In this document: positions 35,961-47,875 of the stretch, piece after piece
Layout of the letters: every line of letters starts with the position of its first letter
Numbering within the stretch: the stretch's first letter is position 1
The notes under the pieces: model-generated
Seen by the model: the letters and a program-made list of their open reading frames with translations, nothing else
Databases searched by the model: none
Told to the model about the DNA's origin: nothing
Assembly: GCF_023856365.1 (NCBI RefSeq)
Contig: NW_026043023.1
Coordinates: 1-64,000 of the forward strand
Direction: 5' to 3'
Length of the DNA stretch: 64,000 nt
Source: Brienomyrus brachyistius
Lineage: Eukaryota > Chordata > Actinopteri > Osteoglossiformes > Mormyridae
Made by a program: the position numbers and the translations under genes

Positions 35961-36450
35961 GGCTGCACAAACTGGATCCGCCTCCATTACGACACAACTT
36001 TGCCCTTATTGGCTTAAGAATTTAGTCACATACATGACGTATATCTGCTATTTCTCCCGAGAAGCAGGTAAAGCAGTGGTAACTGCTTTGTAGTTAATTT
36101 ACCTGGTAAAATTAAGTTTAAATAAATGATATAAATACTGTAATAGTACTCGTGAGCTTTGTTTATTTGTTATTAGTTATTGTAATGTTGCGCTGCTTTA
36201 TTTGTTTAATCGTCTAGTCTGTGGAGACATTCAAGTTAATCAAATAAGAATTGCACTGTACACTGTACATGACCATAAAAACTTTGTATCCTTGAAATAA
36301 ATGTTTTTGATCTTTTCCTTGGCAGTTATCTTTTTACACAGGGCCTCTATGTACACGATAGTTTTTTTTTTCACGACTAACAGTATGGATCAGGAGTTGG
36401 TTATTGTAAAAGAAGTAATGTGCATGCAGGTGATATTTGTATAGATTTAT
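35961..36450 (+). repeat. Dispersed repeat R1, copy 1
   Basis: About 490 bp (ggatccgcctccattacgac ... gatatttgtatagatttat) recurring at 63,455-63,945 in the same orientation with few differences. No protein, terminal inverted repeats or tRNA head seen; class unknown. Confidence 0.88.
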
Positions 36451-36488
36451 CCACACCCTTGTAGCAGTGCTGCCATTGCAGTCAGATC

Positions 36489-37185
36489 TCGCAAACTAGG
36501 AGTATTAGTTGTCTTTATTTCTCTTTATTTCTTGACGCCAACCCTCTCCATTAATCCGGGCTTGGGACTGGCACCTACCTGAGCTGGCTTGCTCCCTTAA
36601 GTGGCTGGGTTAGGCTAAACTATATATATATATTTACCAAGACTACAATAAAACATCTCGAAATGTGTAGTCTAGCAAAACGCAGTTTAAAGAAGGTAGC
36701 CTACCTGGCGAAATTGCAAACAAATTAAGGGCGTTAGGCAGCCTTTAGATCCTACCCATCATGCACTGCAGTTTTTTGCTAATTCCTCAAATGGAAAACT
36801 GTCCATCCATCCATCCATTTTCCAAACCGCTTATCCTACTGGATCGCGGGGGGTCTGGAGCCTATCCCGGAAGCAATGGGCACGAGACAGGGAACAACTC
36901 AGGATGGCGGGCCAGCCCATCGCAGGGCACACTCACACACTATTCACTCACGCATACACTCCTATGGGCAATTTAGCAACTCCAATTAGCCTCAGCATGT
37001 TTTTGGACTGTGGGGGAAACCAGAGTACCCGGAGGAAACCCCACGATGACATGGGTAGAACATGCAAACTCCACACACATGTGACCCAGGTGGAGACTCG
37101 AACCCGGGCCCTAGAGGTGTGAGGCAACAGTGCTAACCACTGCACCACCATGCTGCCCCCTAAATGGAAAACCATTAAATACAAA
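36489..37185 (+). repeat. Dispersed repeat R2, copy 1 (split by a SINE)
   Basis: ttgacgccaaccctctccat ... gcactgcagttttttgctaa continuing after the SINE with ccattaaatac. The inverse copy is 49,804-50,262, which lacks the SINE. Confidence 0.82.
36800..37161 (-). mobile_element. V-SINE, 11-bp TSD
   Basis: Reverse-orientation copy. Duplication aaatggaaaac at 36789-36799 and 37162-37172. The R2 copy near 49,820 shows the uninterrupted target. Confidence 0.92.
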
Positions 37186-37960
37186 AGGAAAACAAAAGTG
37201 CTGTAAGACTGTATACTTATGTGTATGTTAGTAAAGGCTGTAGCTGACACAACGGACCCCACTAATTAGAAAGGGGTAATTGTACACATGTGGCATCCAG
37301 TATGTTCTTCTATAACAGTTTTTAAAAAAAAAAAAAAACTCACATTACACAAATTGGCACTATCAAAACGAGGATTATGGGGAAAATGGGGACTGTGATG
37401 GAGATTACATACACGTAGGCATGGTATTTAGTTTTTTTTAATCTGGTCACCTTCCAGAGTAATTGTAAACTAAAACCATCTTCACCCTATTTGATTCTTT
37501 ATAAATGGACAATCAGTCGTGCAGTAAATGGGGGTATAGAGAGACACAGAGCTTGTCTAACAAGAAACCCTGGGAAGCTAACATTAATAGGGTGGGTATG
37601 GATAGCAAAACCATTGATACAGATTACAGATTTATATCTCACCTGAACCCTGGCGGGCTCCGTGCCAATAGGGGTTGGGATTAGGGTTAGTTAACTTAAG
37701 TAGTAATATTGATGTGTATATTCTCCTATTCTCCAGTCAGTGAATCGTGAAACGTAATGTTAATATGTTTCTATACCTATATGTTCTGCTTAAAAACCCA
37801 TAAAGGCAAGCACAGTGTTTAGACATTCTGTTACTTAGACTAGTAAACACTAAGATCCTTCAGCTTTCAATTAACCTGACACAACAGTCTAAACAACAAA
37901 TGTGTGCCATGTCATTTGTCATCTTTACATCTTGTATCCTTTATATGGTAATTGGATTTT
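37186..37960. other. No gene seen
   Basis: AT-rich with a poly-A run at 37,323-37,338. Confidence 0.35.
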
Positions 37961-38035
37961 CAAGGTGGAATTGCAGGTCGATCATTTTAAGGATCTAGAT
38001 GTAAACCTCCCTGGTGTTGCTTTAATATTTTTTTT
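37961..38035 (+). repeat. 75-bp direct repeat flanking Gypsy pol, copy 1
   Basis: caaggtggaattgcaggtcg ... cctccctggtgttgctttaa; second copy at 39,288-39,362. Possibly LTR-derived sequence on both sides of the pol tail. Confidence 0.75.
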
Positions 38036-38119
38036 GCACAATTTGCTTCACACACTTCCTCCAGCAGAGAAGCTTACAATACTACACCCCACCAAATGAC
38101 TGGATGATGCCTTTTTATT

Positions 38120-38515
38120 TAAGGTCTGGCTGTGAGCCTCGATTACCGATACACTATCTTCAGGCTCCTGCCGGGATCAGTCAGTATGGTGGACCTTTGG
38201 AGGAATGGGTACAAAACCATCAGGAAAGTTTGCAGGTGCTTCAAGAGTATGTGAAGGCTTAGTTGGAGGAACAAGCCACACCACGAAATCGGAAACACAA
38301 TGAGTTGGTTAATGATTAGGGGTTTGATGAAGGTCAGCTGGTGTGTTTGCGGAACCATGTTCGAGGTAAAATACAGGATCATTGGGATGCCTGTTTGTAT
38401 ATGGTAGTTCGGTGTCCCCAAGATCAGGGTGCAGTTTACTCTGCAACTCCAATGGAGGGGGACGGGGTTGTCCGTCAAGTTCACCGAACAGAGTTGCGTC
38501 CAGTACCACAGGGGG
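38120..38515 (+). pseudogene. Ty3/Gypsy pol C-terminal remnant
   Basis: Plus-strand reading: LEEQATPRNRKHNELV, a stop, GQLVCLRNHVRGKIQDHWDA, then VVRCPQDQGAVYSATPM and VRQVHRTELRPVP. The G.LV.LR......KI.D.W and VHRTELRP blocks are the integrase C-terminal (GPY/F-type) end of Gypsy polyproteins. A stop near 38,317 and missing upstream domains make it defective. Confidence 0.72.
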
Positions 38516-39075
38516 TTGTTATGTCAGGGGAAGATGTTCTGGTAATGTCTCCTGAGTCTGGGTTGCCCACAGGGGCAACAGAAATGGAATCGGATGAGGA
38601 CTCTGTGGTTTTACGGGGACAGGGCTGGTGGGAGGGGTCGCAATAGAGCATCCACAAGTAGGCCTCGTATAATGGAGGAGGTTATGTCCCCCCCGAGGTG
38701 TAGAGACCAGTTAAACGTTCGGTGAGGTCCACCACTGGTCATCATACCAACCCTTATAAGTTACCACGGTCAGTGAATGATCGTTCGGTTGGGGAGGAAG
38801 ACCAGTGGTTTGGGGATAGAATTCTTAGCTGTGATCGTTGGGTCATCAATTTCATTTTGGGGGATGGATTGTAGCCAGGCAATTATAGGCAGGTATAGGA
38901 ACTGCAGTTCGGACTGGAGGCATAGCCGGGGCGAGATGGCTGTGCATGTTCCGATGGTAGGGCATATTGGCAAAGGAGCAGGCACGGGAAAGACAGGCAG
39001 GGTCCTGATAGATTTGGTGGAGCATCGGCGGGCATATTGAATTTGCAGTGTAGCAGCCTTTCTGTTTGCTTGTTT

Positions 39076-39235
39076 CAGGGGTGAACAATCTTATCCGCAA
39101 AGGGCCGGTGTGTATGCAGGTTTTCGCTGCAACTCCCTAATTAGATTTCTAATTAGAGGACTGATTAGCTGAAGAGTCCTCATACCTGGTTTTGAAGAGC
39201 TGACCTAAAGGTTACCCCAAAAACCTGTTTTTTTT
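39076..39235. repeat. Interspersed repeat fragment
   Basis: ggggtgaacaatcttatccg with caaagggccggtgtgtatgc is a frequent fish repeat start. Class uncertain. Confidence 0.5.
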
Positions 39236-39287
39236 TTGTTTGAATGGGGCAGTGAGTCATGGGGTAAACTACTGTTCTTTAGGGGTT

Positions 39288-39362
39288 TTCAAGGTGGAAT
39301 TACGGGTCGATAATTTTAAGGATCAGGTTGTAAACCTCCCTGGTGTTGCTTTAATATGTTTT
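39288..39362 (+). repeat. 75-bp direct repeat flanking Gypsy pol, copy 2
   Basis: See copy at 37961-38035; small differences. Confidence 0.75.
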
Positions 39363-39829
39363 ATCTGAGGTTGTATCGTGTATTATCAAGCCAGCCGGCT
39401 TAGTGGCCTCGGGAGCGGGGTTTAGTGGGAGCAGCTGGCTAGTTTTATTTTCTTTTTTGTTTGTGTCTTTTTCTTTGTTGTATGTATATTTTGGGTTCAT
39501 TATTAGGCAGGCTGGGCCTTTTGGCACCTGTAGTCTGGGTGCTGGATTGCCCATAGGGGTCTTTTTTATTGCTGTGATTTGCTGTGTCATTCACTAGTGT
39601 GATTTGTGCTGGATGTGTTTTTAAGGTTGTGCTGTGGCGTGTACCTGAGCAAACTTTGGGCAACCTGTTCTCTTGTTGGCTTTATTGACAAAGGGTGGAT
39701 TAGTCTAATTACGGCCTGCTACAAATAGCTGCATATAACGTATAAAAAAAATCACCTTATGGGTGCTCCGTAGGGTAGCAAGATCTTGAGTTTTTTTTAC
39801 AGTACTCGGGTACGTTTTAAAATTTTCGA

Positions 39830-39928
39830 CCAATCAGCAAACATTATTCTGACAGCATAGCTGGGAAACCAATGAAAAGTGAGTGCAACGTTCTAGAACT
39901 TGACTTCGGGTTGACGCTCCCTATAAAA
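39830..39928 (+). promoter_or_regulatory. TATA/CCAAT promoter of the lysine-rich gene model
   Basis: CCAAT at 39830-39834 and 39869-39873, a heat-shock-element-like ttctagaa at 39891-39898 and TATAAAA at 39922-39928, followed about 90 bases later by the ATG at 40021. The order and spacing fit a Pol II core promoter. This is motif evidence only. Confidence 0.5.
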
Positions 39929-40020
39929 GAGCTGGGTACTGCTTCAAGGCGTTCAGTTGGCGCTACCTCCTGATAGAGTAGCACTGTACGGCTCTTGTTC
40001 CGTAAAACAACATCAAAAGG

Positions 40021-40461
40021 ATGAAAAAAAAAACAATATTTAAAGAAGACGAAAAAAATCAATTTTTAAAGAAGACGAAAAAAACATCGTCTAAAAAAAT
40101 AAGCCAAAAAAATAATATCCGAAGAAGGAAAAACATGCAAAGTAAAAAAAAACAAACAAAAATAAAAAACAATATCCAAAGAAGAAGGAAAAAAACATCC
40201 AAAGGGAGAAAAGAAGAACTGAAGGGCCAACGAGGTAGGAGGAAATACAAATTTCGTTTCAGCACCGTTGGAGTGCCAAGCCGTGAAAAGCATTTGGCCA
40301 GAAGACAAGGTAAGTGTTGTATCTGTTATTTTAAAACAGCGCTTTTCAAAATGCTGCTTTATAATCGTTTGAGATCGTTAGCCAGTGTGACAGCTGAAGG
40401 CTTTTTGAGTTTACCAACATAAAGTTTTATTTCTGTATTAGGACATTGTCAGGAACAATGA
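40021..40461 (+). CDS. Unrecognised lysine-rich two-exon gene model
   Basis: Exon 1 40021..40309 ends at a consensus donor (AAG|GTAAGT). The acceptor is ttctgtattag|GAC at 40441/40442, giving a 132-nt intron. The ATG frame yields about 102 residues: a Lys/Arg-rich N-terminal half (about 75 residues, repeated IFKEDEKN/FLKKTKK motifs, nuclear-signal-like runs) then KYKFRFSTVGVPSREKHL, ending GHCQEQ-stop in exon 2. A competing frame across the same junction reads EVGGNTNFVSAP, SIWPEDK and, in exon 2, DIVRNNDVFRYDVVKK ending CIES-stop at 40507. It looks more protein-like but lacks a start. A-runs at the start make a frameshift or sequence error possible. No family recognised; an expressed gene, retrocopy or chance are all possible. 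Confidence 0.35.
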
Positions 40462-40796
40462 TGTGTTTCGCTATGATGTGGTCAAAAAGCGATGCATTGA
40501 ATCTTAGAAACATTTGTGATTTTTCAAACGATGCTTTTCCTTTTATTTAATCAGTAAAATTTCCATCGGTTTTATATAGTGCCCCTTGAAATATGTCTTT
40601 AGCTCATTTTCCGGGCATTTTACTAGAATGCATCCTGAGAAATACACAAGCTCTGCTGCATTTCCGTGCCTCGATGTTTAGTGCCGAGTATAATTGTTGC
40701 AGTTGCCTTTTATATATTCCATGAGACCTGTTGGTACCAAGAGAAGTGTGAGACTGTCAGGGTGAATTTATCATACAATCGCACGCATAAATACCT

Positions 40797-41306
40797 GAGG
40801 GTTGCCAGTCCTTTTGCGTTGTTACAGGAGGACTAGAGCTGACGAGTGTGTTTCTACACACTATCAAGGGCATTGTAGTACAGTTTTCTCAGGTGGGAGA
40901 ATGCTGCCGATCTCCTATTTGACAATACAGCCCTTGATATATTAGAATATTACAGAACTAGAAGCCTTTTGCAAGGAAGAATGTGAGAAAATCCCAAGTA
41001 CAAGAACTGAAAGCCTTTCAGCTGGCTATAAGAAGCGCTTGTAAGCTGTGATATCTGGCAGAGGAGGTGTTACTAAGTACTGATTACGTAGGGTGCCCAA
41101 ACTTTTGCAGAGTGCCATAATAATGTTTTTATTTTGTAATTTTGTTCAATTTATGGCATAAAAAGTAACTATTCATCAATGTTTGCTGAAAATATTGTGT
41201 ATTTTTCCCCCAGTTCCTAAAGAGACTGTATTAACTGATATTGTTGCTTTTGTAATTGAAAAGATGTTATTTGTCAAGGGGTGCCAAACCTTTGCATAAG
41301 ACTGTA
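40797..41306. mobile_element. DNA-transposon-like repeat, class uncertain
   Basis: gggtgcccaaacttttgcag at 41,091 and ggggtgccaaacctttgcat ending at 41,297 with aagactgtaca resemble mariner/Tc1-type ends. About 500 bp of non-coding interior. Confidence 0.4.
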
Positions 41307-42380
41307 CACAGTGTGTGTATGTGTTTATGTGAGTGTGTGTCTGTGTGTGTGTGTGTATATATATATATGTGTGTGTGTGTATATATTTCTGTATATGCAT
41401 GTGTATATATATATTTATATATAGTTCACACACATTCAAACTTATTTGAATACACATTCAAAATTATTTTTATTATTATTATTTTCGTTTTTTTTTTTTT
41501 TTTGTGTTTTAAAATTTTTTATTTTTGCAATGGAAATAAAAATAAAGCAGTCCTCCGTAGAGGAGGGGTGGTGGAGGGAATATATATATATATATACATA
41601 TATATAAAATAATTGTCACACAACTGGGGTGACATGCCTATCCTGCTCACCCAATTTTAGTGCACTTTAGTTATGCATAATGACCTTCTAGTCTCGATAC
41701 ACCCATATATATATATGTATATATATATATAGTTTTTTTTGTTTTTTTTTTTGCAATAGACAATAAAAATAACGCAGTTCTCCATAAAGGAGGGATGGTG
41801 GATGGAATATATATATACATATATATAAAATAATTGTCACACAACCTGGGTGACATGCCTTGCCTGCTCACCCAGTTTTAGTGCACCTTAGTTATTCATA
41901 ATGACCATCTAGTCTCGATACACCCATAAATATATATGTATATATATATAGTTTTTTTTGTTTTTTTTTTGCAATAGACAATAAAAATAACGCAGTTCTC
42001 CATAAAGGAGGGATGGTGGATGGAATATATATATACATATATATAAAATAATTGTCACACAACTTGGGTGACATGCCTTGCCTGCTCACCCAATTTTAGT
42101 GCAACTTAGTTATCCATAATGACCAACTAGTCTCGATACACCCATATATATATATATATATGTACATATATATATAGTTTTTTTATTAGCAATAGAAAAG
42201 AAAAATAACGCAGTTCTCCGTAAAGGAGGGATGGTGGATGGAATATATATATATATATATATATACATTTATATAAAATAATTGTCACACAACCTGGGTG
42301 ACATGCCTTGCCTGCTCACCCAATTTTAGTGCACTTTAGTTATCCATAATGACCATCTAGTCTCGATACACCCATGAATA

Positions 42381-42525
<145 letters not shown>

Positions 42526-42531
42526 TTTCTG

Positions 42532-42890
42532 GGGGTGGCATGGTGGTGCAGTGGTTAGCACTGTTGCCTCACACCTCTGGGACCTGGGTTCGAGTCTCCG
42601 CCTGGGTCACATGTGTGTGGAGTTTGCATGTTCTCCCCGTGTCGTCGTGGGGTTTCCTCCGGGTACTCCGGTTTCCCCCCACAGTCCAAAAACATGCTGA
42701 GGCTAATTGGAATGACTGAATTGCCCATAGGTGTGCATGTGTGAGTGAATGGTGTGTGAGTGTGCCCTGCGATGGGCTGGCCCCCCATCCTGGGTTGTTC
42801 CCTGCCTCGTGCCCATTGCTTCCGGGATAGGCTCCGGACCCCCCGCGACCCAGTAGGATAAGCGGTTTGGAAAATGGATGGATGGATGGA
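42532..42890 (+). mobile_element. V-SINE inserted in a satellite unit, 11-bp TSD
   Basis: Duplication tagtttttctg at 42521-42531 and 42891-42901. The sister unit at 44,663-44,685 shows the empty site. Confidence 0.93.
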
Positions 42891-43082
42891 TAGTTTTTCT
42901 GTTTTTTTTTTGCAATAGACAATAAAAATAACGCAGTTCTCCGTAAAGGAGGGATGGTGGATGGAATATGTATATGCATATATATAAAATAATTGTCACA
43001 CAACCTGGGTGACATGCCTTGCCTGCTCACCCAATTTTAGTGCACCTTAGTTATCCATACTGACCATCTAGTCTCGACACAC

Positions 43083-43143
<61 letters not shown>

Positions 43144-43445
43144 GATATTTTTTCTTTTTCTTGTGTTTTTTTTTCGCAATGGATATTAAAAATAAAGCAG
43201 TCCTCCGTAAAGGAGGGGTGGTGGAGGGAATATATATATACATATATATATAAAATAATTGTCACACAACCTGGGTGACATGCCTTGCCTGCTCACCCAA
43301 TTTTAGTGCAACTTAGTTATCCATAATGACCAACTAGTCTCGATACACCCATATATATATATATATATGTACATATATATAGTTTTTTTATTAGCAATAG
43401 AAAAGAAAAATAACGCAGTTCTCCGTAAAGGAGGGATGGTGGATG

Positions 43446-43511
<66 letters not shown>

Positions 43512-43614
43512 TTATATAAAATAATTGTCACACAACCTGGGTGACATGCCTTGCCTGCTCACCCAATTTTAGTGCACTTTAGTTATCCATACTGATCATC
43601 TAGTCTCGACACAC

Positions 43615-43675
<61 letters not shown>

Positions 43676-43977
43676 GATATTTTTTCTTTTTCTTGTGTTT
43701 TTTTTCCGCAATGGATATTAAAAATAAAGCAGTCCTCCGTAAAGGAGGGGTGGTGGAGGGAATATATATATACATATATATATAAAATAATTGTCACACA
43801 ACCTGGGTGACATGCCTTGCCTGCTCACCCAATTTTAGTGCAACTTAGTTATCCATAATGACCAACTAGTCTCGATACACCCATATATATATATATATAT
43901 GTACATATATATAGTTTTTTTATTAGCAATAGAAAAGAAAAATAACGCAGTTCTCCGTAAAGGAGGGATGGTGGATG

Positions 43978-44027
<50 letters not shown>

Positions 44028-44130
44028 TTATATAAAATAATTGTCACACAACCTGGGTGACATGCCTTGCCTGCTCACCCAATTTTAGTGCACTTTAGTT
44101 ATCCATACTGACCATCTAGTCTCGACACAC

Positions 44131-44181
<51 letters not shown>

Positions 44182-44601
44182 GATATTTTTTCTTTTTCTT
44201 GTGTTTTTTTTCCGCAATGGATATTAAAAATAAAGCAGTCCTCCGTAAAGGAGGGATGGTGGATGGAATATATATATAAAATAATTGTCACACAACCGGG
44301 GTGACATGCCTTGCCTGCTCACCCAATTTTAGTGCACCTTAGTTATTCATAATGACCATCTAGTCTCGATACACCCATAAATATATATGTATATATATAT
44401 AGTTTTTTTATTAGCAATAGAAAAGAAAAATAACGCAGTTCTCCGTAAAGGAGGGATGGTGGATGGAATATATATATATATATATACATTTATATAAAAT
44501 AATTGTCACACAACCTGGGTGACATGCCTTGCCTGCTCACCCAATTTTAGTGCACTTTAGTTATCCATAATGACCATCTAGTCTCGATACACCCATGAAT
44601 A

Positions 44602-44666
<65 letters not shown>

Positions 44667-44853
44667 TTTCTGTTTTTTTTTTGCAATAGACAATAAAAAT
44701 AACGCAGTTCTCCATAAAGGAGGGATGGTGGATGGAATATGTATATGCATATATATAAAATAATTGTCACACAACCTGGGTGACATGCCTTGCCTGCTCA
44801 CCCAATTTTAGTGCACCTCAGTTATCCATACTGACCATCTAGTCTCGACACAC

Positions 44854-44912
<59 letters not shown>

Positions 44913-45367
44913 GATATTTTTTCTTTTTCTTGTGTTTTTTTTTCGCAATGGATATTAAAAATAAAGCAGTCCTCCGTAAAGGAGGGGTGGTGGAGGGAAT
45001 ATATATATACATTTATATAAAATAATTGTCACACAACTGGGGTGACATGCCTTGCCTGCTCACCCAATTTTAGTGCACCTTAGTTATCCATAATGACCAA
45101 CTAGTCTCGATACACCCATAAATATATATGTGTATATATATATATATATATATAGTTTTTTTTGTGTTTTTTTTTGCAATAGACAATAAAAATAACGCAG
45201 TTCTCCGTAAAGGAGGGATGGTGGATGGAATATATATATACATATATACATTTATATAAAATAATTGTCACACAACCTGGGTGACATGCCTTGCCTGCTC
45301 ACCCAGTTTTAGTGCACCTTAGTTATCCATACTGACCATCTAGTCTCGATACACCCATAAATATATA

Positions 45368-46536
45368 TACTGAACAAAAATATAAACGCAACACTCTTGT
45401 TTCTGCTCCCATTTTTCATGAGATGGACTTAAAGACCTACAATTCATTCCAGATACACAATATTACCATTTCTCTCAAACATTTCTCACAAATCAGTCTA
45501 AATGTGTGATAGTGAGCACTTCTGCTTTGCTGAGATAATCCATCCCACCTCACAGGTGTGCCACATCAAGATGCTGATCTGACATCATGGGTAGTGCACA
45601 GGTGTACCTTATACTGCCCACAATAAAAGGCCACCCTGGAATGTGCAGTTTTTTGCTTTATTGGGGGTCTGGGGACTCAGAACCGGTCAGTATCTGGTGT
45701 GACCACCATTTGCCTCATACAATGCAACACATCTTCTTCGCATAGAGTTTATCAGATTGTCAATTGTGGCCTGTGGAATGTTGGTCCACTCCTCTTCAAT
45801 GGCTGTGCGAAGTTGTTGGATATTAGTGGGAACTGGTACACGCTGTCGTATACGCCGGTCAAGCACATCCCAAACATGCTCAACGGGTGACATGTCCGGT
45901 GAGTATGCTGGCCATGCAAGAACTGGGACATTTTCAGCTTCCAAGAACTGTGTACAGATCCTTGCAACATGGGGCCGTGCATCATCTGTCTGAGTGGCTG
46001 GTCTCAGACGATCTTGGAGGTGAACCTGCTGGATGTGGAGGTCCTGGGCTGGTGTGGTTACACGTGGTCTGCGGTTGTGAGGCCGGTTGGATGTACTGCC
46101 ATATTCTCTGAAACGCCTTTGGAGACGGCTTATGGTTGAGAAATGAACATTCAATGCACGAGCAACAGATCTGGTTGACATTCCTGCTGTCAGCATGCCA
46201 ATTGCACGCTCCCTCAATGCTTGTGGCATCTGTGGCATTTTGCTGTGAGACAAAACTGCACATTCCAGGGTGGCCTTTTATTGTGGGCAGTATAAGGTAC
46301 ACCTGTGCACTACCCATGATGTCAGATCAGCATCTTGATGTGGCACACCTGTGAGGTGGGATGGATTATCTCAGCAAAGCAGAAGTGCTCACTATCACAC
46401 ATTTAGACTGATTTGTGAGAAATGTTTGAGAGAAATGGTAATATTGTGTATCTGGAATGAATTGTAGATCTTTAAGTCCATCTCATGAAAAATGGGAGCA
46501 AAAACAAAAGTGTTGCGTTTATATTTTTGTTCAGTG
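45368..46536 (-). mobile_element. Tc1-like transposon with ~285-bp inverted repeats, internally deleted
   Basis: Ends ctgaacaaaaatataaacgc and gcgtttatatttttgttcag next to TA. Inverted arms are about 45368-45652 and 46255-46536 and remain highly similar. It sits within the satellite, which resumes briefly at 46,539-46,566. The near identity to 33964-34472 suggests recent activity of the family. Confidence 0.93.
45687..46253 (-). CDS. Internally deleted Tc1 transposase, 188 aa
   Basis: Starts MSHSKMPQMPQALRERAIGM. Residues about 10-75 form the paired-like DNA-binding domain (MSTRSVARALNVHFSTISRL is the recognition helix-turn-helix; RPHNRRPRV the linker). The frame then jumps straight to DDARPHVARICTQFL, which carries the second catalytic Asp, and SPDMSPVEHVWDVLDRRI with the third acidic residue, ending GHTRY. 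Family members are about 340 residues, so about 150 residues including the first catalytic Asp are missing, yet the frame is kept. It cannot catalyse transposition but could still bind the long inverted repeats. Bounded exactly by the terminal repeats; no flanking promoter was evaluated. Confidence 0.88.
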   Translation of the reverse strand: MSHSKMPQMPQALRERAIGMLTAGMSTRSVARALNVHFSTISRLQRRFREYGSTSNRPHNRRPRVTTPAQDLHIQQVHLQDRLRPATQTDDARPHVARICTQFLEAENVPVLAWPAYSPDMSPVEHVWDVLDRRIRQRVPVPTNIQQLRTAIEEEWTNIPQATIDNLINSMRRRCVALYEANGGHTRY

Positions 46537-46566
46537 TATGTATATGTATACATATAGTTTTTTTTG

Positions 46567-47812
46567 TGTTTGTGAAAACGGGTCTTTAATCGGGGAAACG
46601 GAGCGGGTAGAGCAGGACGGAACGCAGGCATTGACAAACTACAATGACGGACAGGGCAAACAGGTAAGACCAGGACTTAAAATAGGTCATGACTAATCAA
46701 AGTAATCGGGCAAAGCAGGAGACGATCAGGGAAGCACACGTGGGTAATCAGGGGGCGTGGCACACACGAGGAGCGGACAAGCCGGGCATATATGTATATC
46801 TATATAAAACCTCATTAATGAGGGACAGGGAACAGAACGGACAGACAGAACTGGCACAGGGGAAGGAGCCAGGACAAGACTTGACATAAGACAGGAAAGG
46901 CAGAGAAACAGATCAGAAAGGGGGACACGGAGGGAACAGGCAGGACAAAAGGACCGGGAGTGAACGAAGGGAACATCGGGGAAAGAGGAGCAGAAGCCAG
47001 AGGGACAAGGGACAAAGAGAGGAGGGACAGAGACAGGAGGAACAAAGCGAGGGGGAGCAGAGGCAGGAGGGACAAAGACGGGAGGCCAGGGAGAGAAGGA
47101 GGGGGAACCAAGAGGAGCCCGAGGGAGACCCAGCGGGCGACGGGAGGCAGCCGGAAGGGCTGCAGGCGGCCGGGAGGCCGGAGCCGGAGGGGCCGAGGAG
47201 ACGGGGTGAGGGACAGACGCAGGGACGAAGGAGGGAGTCGGAGGGGAGACCAGGGAAGGGGACGAAGGAGCTGGAAGGGACCCTGGCGAGGGCAAGGAGA
47301 GAGGGGGAGCCGCAGCAGACGGCGACGTCCTCCGACACGCCAGAGCGGGAGGACCAGCAGGCGAATGAGGAGCCGCCGTCGGGGGGCCCGCAGGCAACCG
47401 ATAAGACGCCGGAGGAGGGACCGAGGCAGGGCGACGAGGCCGCGGAGGGGGACCCGCAGACGACAGCCGACCCGGAGGGCCAGGACCCGCAGGTGCCGAC
47501 CAAGCCCTAGCGCCGGCGAGGGAGGGCGAGCCAGGGGGCTGGGCGGGTGGGACCCCAGCCGTGCGTCTGTGTCCTCTCCCCTTATGGGACACAGACATAA
47601 GGACCTGCGGCCGGGGTCGGGCTCGTCGGGGTGAGGGTACCAGAGTCACAGGGGGAGAAGGGACTGGAGTGGGGCCAGGGACTGGAGCTGCAGGCTGCAG
47701 AGGGGGCGCCTGCCCGGGAGCTGCAGGCAGGGAAAGCGCCTCGGACGTGGGCGCGGTAGCTGCAGGCAGCGGAGACGGCTGCTCGGGCTCTGGGGCCGCA
47801 GGGGGCACTTAT
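46567..47812 (-). mobile_element. Gypsy-like 3' end: GC-rich internal region plus partial LTR
   Basis: 46,567-46,795 matches the LTRs at 15,078 and 24,328 in the minus orientation (aatcggggaaacggagcg, ggtaatcagggggcgtggca, gagcggac.agccgggcat) but lacks both ends. 46,850-47,810 is a very GA/GC-rich tract. On the minus strand a 360-codon proline-rich frame (47808..46726) is open, but two other long frames (47503..46913 minus, 46960..47634 plus) are open across the same bases, so the openness reflects absence of A/T-rich stop codons. Best read as the non-coding 3' part of the LTR element; inserted into the satellite, which resumes at 47,813. Confidence 0.6.
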
Positions 47813-47870
47813 TTTATTATATAAAATAAGTGTCACACAACCGGGGTGACATGCCTTGCCTGCTTGTGGG
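47813..47870. repeat. Last satellite unit fragment
   Basis: tatataaaataagtgtcacac and gacatgccttgcctgct match the 41.3-45.4 kb array, showing that the preceding LTR block was inserted into it. Confidence 0.85.
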
Positions 47871-47875
47871 ATGAG

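Noticed and set aside
40059..40308. Phe/Leu-rich minus-strand frames
   Set aside because: Antisense of the A-rich lysine codons of the 40-kb model.
46913..47503. Serine/proline-rich 196-codon frame
   Set aside because: Overlaps two other open frames in a GC-rich LTR end; no conserved domain.
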